A DNA stretch of 64,000 bases from Eleusine coracana subsp. coracana (Eukaryota > Streptophyta > Magnoliopsida > Poales > Poaceae), in NCBI GenBank assembly GCA_032690845.1, contig CM064421.1, positions 36,756,963 through 36,820,962 of the forward strand, in the 5' to 3' direction. The position numbers and the translations under genes were made by a program. A model generated the notes under the pieces. The model did not search any database. It saw nothing but the letters and a program-made list of their open reading frames with translations, and was not told the DNA's origin. The stretch's first letter is position 1. Every line of letters starts with the position of its first letter. Below are positions 58,800 to 64,000 of the stretch, piece after piece.

Positions 58800-59310
58800 A
58801 CCAACTTTCGGAGGATATTAACCTTGCGATAAACAAGATCAACCTGATCACGAAGATCAATTCTTACGCGCAATCGAAGAACGAGCAAGAATTAGAGGCG
58901 AGCAATCTGATGTATTGCACGAAGGTGGAGTTCTGAATTCACGTCGAGAGACAGATGTATAGCTAAGCTAAACTCAAAACAAAACTCAAAGATTGCAAGG
59001 GGCGCAACCCTTGACTAAATAGGGGTAGGACGTGACATCTAGGACCGGCTGAAGTGGAGAGTCACGCGGTGGAGAGGGGGTCACGTGACTTGGGTCACGT
59101 GGGACTTCGGGCGGTATCATCCTGGGCCGTCGTTCCTTAGCATCAAAATCGTCTTTAATTCCTGGATTCGAGCTCTAGTGATTGGGCCCTTATATATCGT
59201 CATCTCGTTAGAAGATAGATTCGTAACTCAAGGGGGCGCGACGACGAGAGATAGAGACGTGACAATTTGGTTTGGCGCGCCATCTTCCGTCGTCGTTATT
59301 CTACAAACTG
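58691..59310 (+). other. Non-copia segment replacing the RNase H region
   Basis: From about 58691 to the polypurine tract the sequence no longer fits a copia polyprotein. It resembles leader or LTR-type sequence (cgatttggtgaatgtcgacg, gctaagctaaactcaaaac, then cacgtgacttgggtcacgtg palindromic motifs at about 59079-59101). I recall similar text in other grass LTR elements but cannot verify it. Confidence 0.5.
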
Positions 59311-59317
59311 AGGGGGG
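59311..59317 (+). promoter_or_regulatory. Polypurine tract of the copia element
   Basis: AGGGGGG lies immediately before the 3' LTR, the normal position for plus-strand priming. Confidence 0.75.
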
Positions 59318-59506
59318 TGAAGAAATAGATAAGACAATCTCTGTAACCGATTAGCTAGTCTGTGAGCTTAGAGCTATTCTCACGGCATGCACTAACTGTT
59401 CCCAAGCATCTCGGCTGATCAGTATAGCATGATCGCCCACATGCTCGTGTATATACTCGACAACTGTGAATGAAACAGGTGTGCTTTTGCCTCACTTCTC
59501 TCTACA
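59318..59506 (+). repeat. 3' LTR of the copia element
   Basis: 189 bp, same length as the 5' LTR and about 96% identical by manual comparison; followed by the GTCAC duplication. Confidence 0.95.
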
Positions 59507-59511
59507 GTCAC

Positions 59512-60309
59512 AGAGGACAGACAAGACGACACAGAGCTTGATGGTCGTATGAAACACAAACCCATGGCCGGGGGAAGAGGCGCGCGAGGCCATAGCCGCA
59601 CTGGCGCCCCAGCACAACGCACAGTCGGTGACCACTTGAATCCAGGAGCATGCCTGCCCATGATAGAGGAGAGGAGAAACGCTCCACCTCCCCTGCTCTT
59701 GTGACTGTTGCCGGCCAGCCTCGCTCACACGCGCATCATTCAATGAGCCGAGAGCATAGCACCCCCATGCGCCCGCGGCTTGCCTGGCTGCCTTTTCTTT
59801 CGTTGAGGCGGGCGCAGAGGAAACAGAAGGGGAACATTCAAGGATCGCATCAGTAATGGCATGACCAAAGAGCGGCAGGTAGTGTGCGATCCATGAGAGA
59901 GCACACGAGACAGAGGACGATTCCCTGAGGGCCGGCCAGGGCCAGCCTGCGTCTCGACGAGCAGAGGAGGCTACTTGCACCACCGCAGTGGAGAGTGGAG
60001 TCTTTCCGCTTTGCGCGCTGGTTCTCAATTACTACTACGGATACGCTCCCCACGTCTGTCTCTACCCGTGCACACGTAATTATGGAACTCAGAATGAACA
60101 CGAGCTGGCCTGGGAGCGCAACGGGAGGCAATTTACTCCGGCCAGTTTATCCCGTGTGACTGCGAGCCTCGTCCTCACGAGACATCCCACCGCGTCTCAA
60201 ATTCCCGCCACGCCTCCCGCGCGCTCCTGCGCCGCTTCAAATACCTGACACGCCAAATTCATCAGACGCTTCATCTCGCTCCCAGCCATTGCGATTTGCA
60301 AAAACCAAT
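59512..60309. other. 5' flank of the subtilase gene
   Basis: GC-balanced sequence; the minus-strand frame at 59492-60028 shows no domain and overlaps LTR sequence at its end, so it is not called. A clear TATA box before 60310 was not found. The copia element inserted about 800 bp upstream of the gene. Confidence 0.4.
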
Positions 60310-62697
60310 ATGGGTGGTGTCAAACTGCTTGTTTGCCACCTGCTGTTCTTCTTCCTGGTTCCGATTCTCGGCGGCGCTGCCGAGACCCTGCAGACCTACA
60401 TCGTGCAGCTGCACCCGCACGAAGGCGACAGCGAGGCCACCGTGTTCGCGTCCAGGCACCACTGGCACGTCTCCTTCCTCGAGAAATCCGTTGCACGGGA
60501 CGAGCAAGAGACGCACCCCACCTCGCGCCTGCTCTACTCGTACCACACCGTGTTCGACGGGTTCGCGGCGCAGCTCACGGACTCCGAGGCCGCGGCGCTC
60601 CGGTCTCTCCCGGGCGTCGCGTCGGTGCGCGCCGACCGCCGCGTGGAGCTGCACACGACCTACTCGCCCACGTTCCTGGGTCTCAACTTCTGCCCCACCG
60701 GCGCGTGGGCCCGGTCGGGGTACGGCCACGGCACCATCATCGGCGTGCTCGACACGGGCGTGTGGCCGGAGAGCCCGAGCTTCGACGACCGCGGCATGCC
60801 TCCGGTCCCCACGCGGTGGACGGGCGCGTGCGAAGCAGGCGAGCAGTTCGACGCCGGCAGCAGCTGCAACCGGAAGCTCATCGGCGCGCGGTTCTACGCC
60901 AAGGGCCACCGCGCCAACTACCCGACCAACCCGTCCGAGTCGTCCTCGCTGACCGAGTACGTGTCCCCGCGAGACGCGCACGGGCACGGCACCCACACGG
61001 CGTCAACGGCGGCGGGGTCCGCCGTGCCCGGCGCCAGTGTGCTGGGCGTCGGCGGGACCGGCGACAAGGCGGCGCGCGGGGTGGCGCCGGGGGCCCACGT
61101 GGCGGCGTACAAGGTATGCTGGTTCAACGGGTGCTACAGCTCCGACATCCTGGCCGGGATGGACGACGCGGTGCGCGACGGCGTCGACGTGCTCTCCCTC
61201 TCCCTCGGCGGGTTCCCCATCCCGCTTTTCGAGGACAGCATCGCCATCGGCAGCTTCCGCGCCACGGAGCGGGGAGTCTCCGTCGTCTGCGCCGCCGGGA
61301 ACAGCGGGCCCGCGCCGGGCTCCGTCGCCAACGAGGCGCCCTGGGTCATCACCGTCGGCGCCGCTACGATGGACCGCCGCTTCCCGGCGTACGTCCGGCT
61401 CGGCGACGGCCGGGTCCTGTACGGCGAGTCCATGTACCCCGCTACCACCGCTACCCCCACCGGTTTTAAAAAGAAAAAAGGCGGGAATAAAGAGGAGGAG
61501 GAGCTGGAGATCGTGTACGGCGTCGGTGGGACCCGGGGCGCGGAGTACTGCCTCAAGGGGTCCCTGGACGCGGCCGCCGTCAAGGGGAAAATGGTGATAT
61601 GCGACCGCGGGATCACCGGCCGCGCGGATAAAGGCGACGCCGTCAAGAAGGCCGGCGGCAAGGCCATGATCCTCGCCAACTCGGAGATCAACGGCCAGGA
61701 CAACTCCATCGACGTGCACGTCCTGCCCGCCACGCTCGTCGGCTACCGCGAGGCCGTGGAGCTGAAAAAGTACATCAAATCCACACGTAAACCAACGGCG
61801 CGGCTCGTGTTCGGCGGGACGCGGCTCGGGCGCGCCCGGGCGCCGTCGGTGGCGCTGTTCTCCGCGCGCGGGCCGAGCGTCACGAACCCGTCCATCCTCA
61901 AGCCCGACGTGATCGCCCCGGGGGTGAACATCATCGCGGCGTGGCCGGGGAACCTCGGCCCCTCGGGGCTCGACGACGACGCGCGGCGGTCCAACTTCAG
62001 CGTGCTGTCGGGGACGTCGATGGCGTGCCCGCACGTGAGCGGCGTCGCGGCGCTGGTCCGGGCGGCGCACCCGTCGTGGAGCCCCGCGATGGTGCGGTCG
62101 GCGATCATGACGTCGGCGGAGATAACCGACCGGCAGGGGAAGGCGGTGCTGGACGGGAACGGCGGGCGGGCCGGCGTGTTTGCGATGGGGGCCGGGCACG
62201 TGAGCCCCGCGCGTGCCGTGGACCCGGGCCTCGTGTACGACGTCCAGCCCGCCGACTACGTCACTCACCTGTGCACGCTCGGATACACGCGGAGGGAGGT
62301 GTTCAAGATCACCCACGCCGCCGTCGACTGCGGCGCGCTGCTCCGCAAGAACAGAGGGTTCAGCCTCAACTACCCCTCCATCGCGGTGGCGTTCAAGAAG
62401 AAGAAGAAGAAAGGCGCCACGTCGGCCGTCTTGCAAAGGACGGTGACCAACGTCGGCGCGCCCAACTCGACTTACACCGTGCAGGTGGCCGCGCCGCCGG
62501 GTGTCAAGGTGAGCGTGGAGCCCACCACGCTGGCATTCCTCGATTTCGGCGAGAAGAGGAGCTTCCTGGTGATCGTTGACGCGCCATGGCCGGCGTCCAA
62601 GGACAGCGCGGAGGGGTACTTGGTGTGGAAGCAGAGCGGGGGACAAGGGAAGCACGTCGTCAGGAGCCCCATTGCCGTGACCTGGATGGCGGAGTAG
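60310..62697 (+). CDS. SDD1-like: Subtilisin-like serine protease, SDD1/SBT1.2-type, single exon
   Basis: 795 residues, intronless as usual for the family. A signal peptide (LLVCHLLFFFLVPILGGAAE, to about residue 24) targets it to the secretory pathway and apoplast. The I9 propeptide follows (TYIVQLHPHEG...LLYSYHTVFDGFAAQL), then the mature N-terminus at TTYSPTFLGL. The catalytic aspartate is in GVLDTGVWPES, histidine in DAHGHGTHTAST, the oxyanion asparagine in AAGNSGP and serine in SGTSMACPHVSG. A PA domain and C-terminal fibronectin-III-like region are present. It closely matches Arabidopsis SDD1 (stomatal density) in segments such as VAAYKVCWFNGCYSSDILAG and LSLSLGGFPIPL. Two lysine-rich inserts (residues about 386-397 and 695-701) are unusual. 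ATG 60310 is chosen because the frame upstream has no ATG. Confidence 0.93.
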   Translation: MGGVKLLVCHLLFFFLVPILGGAAETLQTYIVQLHPHEGDSEATVFASRHHWHVSFLEKSVARDEQETHPTSRLLYSYHTVFDGFAAQLTDSEAAALRSLPGVASVRADRRVELHTTYSPTFLGLNFCPTGAWARSGYGHGTIIGVLDTGVWPESPSFDDRGMPPVPTRWTGACEAGEQFDAGSSCNRKLIGARFYAKGHRANYPTNPSESSSLTEYVSPRDAHGHGTHTASTAAGSAVPGASVLGVGGTGDKAARGVAPGAHVAAYKVCWFNGCYSSDILAGMDDAVRDGVDVLSLSLGGFPIPLFEDSIAIGSFRATERGVSVVCAAGNSGPAPGSVANEAPWVITVGAATMDRRFPAYVRLGDGRVLYGESMYPATTATPTGFKKKKGGNKEEEELEIVYGVGGTRGAEYCLKGSLDAAAVKGKMVICDRGITGRADKGDAVKKAGGKAMILANSEINGQDNSIDVHVLPATLVGYREAVELKKYIKSTRKPTARLVFGGTRLGRARAPSVALFSARGPSVTNPSILKPDVIAPGVNIIAAWPGNLGPSGLDDDARRSNFSVLSGTSMACPHVSGVAALVRAAHPSWSPAMVRSAIMTSAEITDRQGKAVLDGNGGRAGVFAMGAGHVSPARAVDPGLVYDVQPADYVTHLCTLGYTRREVFKITHAAVDCGALLRKNRGFSLNYPSIAVAFKKKKKKGATSAVLQRTVTNVGAPNSTYTVQVAAPPGVKVSVEPTTLAFLDFGEKRSFLVIVDAPWPASKDSAEGYLVWKQSGGQGKHVVRSPIAVTWMAE

Positions 62698-62990
62698 AAG
62701 TATAGCCACTGGCTCATCGCACAGCACTGCAGCAGTAGCCGATCAAGCAGCTCGCTTGCTGGTAGCTTAGTACTTTATTAGTAGCTAGTGTAGTGTCTTG
62801 ACTTTGTATCAAGAGCGGGTCCACATTAGCGAGAACTGGAAAGAAGGGAGATCTTGTTCTTGTCCCTCTAGCAAGCCGCAAACGGATTGTTTTTCGGCAT
62901 CATAATTCAGAAATCGGAAGGGTAGACCCCTACTTGTGTATCATTAACTTGAAAAAGCAAAAAATAGAGTCATTAATCATTTAACAATTG
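62698..62990. other. 3' flank of the subtilase gene
   Basis: Presumed 3' UTR; no clear AATAAA in the first 150 bases, and no other gene. Confidence 0.4.
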
Positions 62991-62997
62991 TTTTCAA

Positions 62998-63325
62998 CTT
63001 TTTTATCTCAATACTTATAATATATTAGGATTTAAAACTTAACATAAATATACATTATTTGTATTATCTATCACTAAAAAATAGAGCTAAATTTGTTTTC
63101 ACATGTTTTTCATGTTTGCTCATTGTTTTAATATTGAATTTGTTCAACAAATCATGTAAATAATAATAATAAAATCTAGCCCTATTTTTTAATAATAGAT
63201 ATTATAACAAGGTATATTTGTGTCAAGTTTCAAGTTATAATGTATTCTAAGTATATTATAACAAGGTATATTTGTGTCAAGTTTCAAGTTATAATGTATT
63301 CTAAGTATTGAGATAAAAAAATTAA
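62998..63325. repeat. AT-rich foldback with an internal 54-bp tandem duplication
   Basis: The left arm (TTTTTTATCTCAATACTTATAATA..., about 62999-63055) is the inverted counterpart of the right arm (GTATATTTGTG...TATTCTAAGTATTGAGATAAAAAAA, ending about 63322). A second inner pair is CTAAAAAATAGAGCTAAATTTG against the AAAATCTAGCCCTATTTTTTA block. The right arm contains a 54-bp block (TATTATAACAAGGTATATTTG...) repeated at 63200 and 63254. Likely a MITE-type element. Confidence 0.65.
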
Positions 63326-63329
63326 AATT

Positions 63330-64000
63330 TCAGACGAAAAACTATAAAATTATAGTGTGTTACAGACAAATTCAGACTTTATCGATGTATTGGAGACGAC
63401 ACCACGTTTTCTCAGTGTGTTACAGATAATTTTGCCAAAAAAGATTGACCCAGAGAAAAGACATCAAGGGATATGATCGAAAGCAGCTCTGCTGCAACAT
63501 TTACGCGGTGAAGCAAAAAAAGAACCAAGAACAATCGGGCCTTGCACAACTGGGTTAGTGGCCGGACCGAGCTGACCATCTGCTAGTTGGGCGGACAATA
63601 CAATAGTACAGGAGAGAACTCACCTGTTCCCCACTTCACTCTTCACTCCGTGCTGCTTGGCCAAGTTAACAATGGAGAAACTCAAGAAGCAGGAAGAAAA
63701 ACAATGGAGCAATCCGGATAAGGATCAGACAAGTGGACATGATCCCGCGTGTCGATCATTGTAACCCACAGTTTAGCACAGCGAAATTCCTGACGTTTCT
63801 TGTGCATCTGACACGAAGCTGCCTGAAAAGGGGCCTGGCAATAAAGCTTGTTGATTCGTCATGGAGTGGAGGGTCCCGATCCCTGGAGCGACGAAGGGAC
63901 GGCATTACAGTCAGGTTTAAGTAGGTTTAGGTCACTTAATGACGGAGACCTCCAACTAACCTTTTTTTCACTCTTTCTAATTCAGTAATTCAGGGTTGAT
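63330..64000. other. Terminal intergenic sequence, no gene
   Basis: The phrase agtgtgttacagacaa recurs (63354 and 63414, second copy diverged). The short plus frame at 63733-63924 has no domain. No RNA gene recognised. Confidence 0.4.

Larger units (their letters stand above)
54855..59506 (+). mobile_element. Ty1/copia LTR retrotransposon, full-length but defective
   Basis: A 4,652-bp element with 189-bp LTRs (54855-55043 and 59318-59506), TG...CA ends and a 5-bp target duplication GTCAC (54850-54854 and 59507-59511). The primer site TGGTATCAGAAG (55044-55055) fits initiator methionine tRNA. One plus-strand polyprotein order is seen: gag, protease (WLFDTG), integrase, reverse transcriptase (YVDDIVL at 58551). 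Copia order (integrase before RT) is clear. Lesions: in-frame TAG at 55665 and 56154, frame slips near 56500 and 56815, and the RNase H part is replaced by unrelated sequence from about 58690. LTRs differ at about 8 of 189 positions by eye, so insertion is not very recent. Short LTRs and a gag without zinc knuckle suggest an Ale/Retrofit-like lineage (inference). Confidence 0.95.

Noticed and set aside
59492..60028. 178-codon minus-strand frame upstream of the subtilase
   Set aside because: No domain, ends inside the copia LTR, and overlaps chance frames on the other strand.
61003..62727. 574-codon minus-strand frame opposite the subtilase
   Set aside because: Antisense artefact of extreme GC3; arginine/histidine/glycine-rich low-complexity translation.

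Overview
This is a stretch of nuclear plant chromosome, almost certainly from a grass (Poaceae). The evidence is the split between very GC-rich and AT-rich genes, GT-AG introns, Stowaway/Tourist-type MITEs beginning CTCCCTCCG, hAT and copia elements, and gene products closest to those I recall from rice, maize and sorghum. A panicoid grass is plausible, but the species cannot be fixed from the sequence alone.

Layout. 1-12.6 kb holds two tandem RING-H2/von Willebrand A proteins of the WAV3/EDA40 E3-ligase family, both on the + strand. The first (1189-3096) lacks its first exon in this window; the second (7946-12596) is complete. A LINE remnant lies between them. 13.7-14.8 kb is a three-exon R2R3-MYB gene on the - strand. 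15-30 kb is gene-poor and made of MITEs, a second LINE remnant with 35-bp flanking repeats, a 1,045-bp non-autonomous hAT element and long G/C homopolymers. 31.2-37.4 kb is a complete 11-exon ABCC (MRP5/lpa1-type) transporter of 1,505 residues, the orthologue group that loads phytate into vacuoles. 37.8-42.4 kb is repeat-rich. 42.6-43.2 kb is a single-exon REVEILLE-like MYB-related gene. 43.7-46.3 kb (- strand) is a two-exon DUF946/VPS62-type gene. 47.1-49.4 kb is a decayed intronless CDC48/p97 copy. 49.8-54.5 kb (- strand) is a 12-exon two-domain methyltransferase gene (METTL6/TRM140-like). 54.9-59.5 kb is a full-length Ty1/copia retrotransposon with matching 5-bp target duplications. 60.3-62.7 kb is an intronless SDD1-type subtilase. 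The last 1.3 kb is AT-rich with a foldback.

The genes are unrelated housekeeping, regulatory and transport genes; nothing indicates a co-operating cluster, and I found no convincing new multi-gene system. The most notable observations are a roughly 740-bp inverted repeat inside the first intron of the second RING-vWA gene, the copia element whose RNase H end is replaced by unrelated sequence, a reading-frame break (or a 62-nt intron) in the methyltransferase gene, an intronless clock-type MYB with a changed SHAQKYF motif, an upstream ORF overlapping the transporter start, and a hAT element with internal 24-bp repeats.

Exon boundaries were placed by hand from GT-AG sites, reading-frame phase and remembered family sequences; no alignment or search was run.
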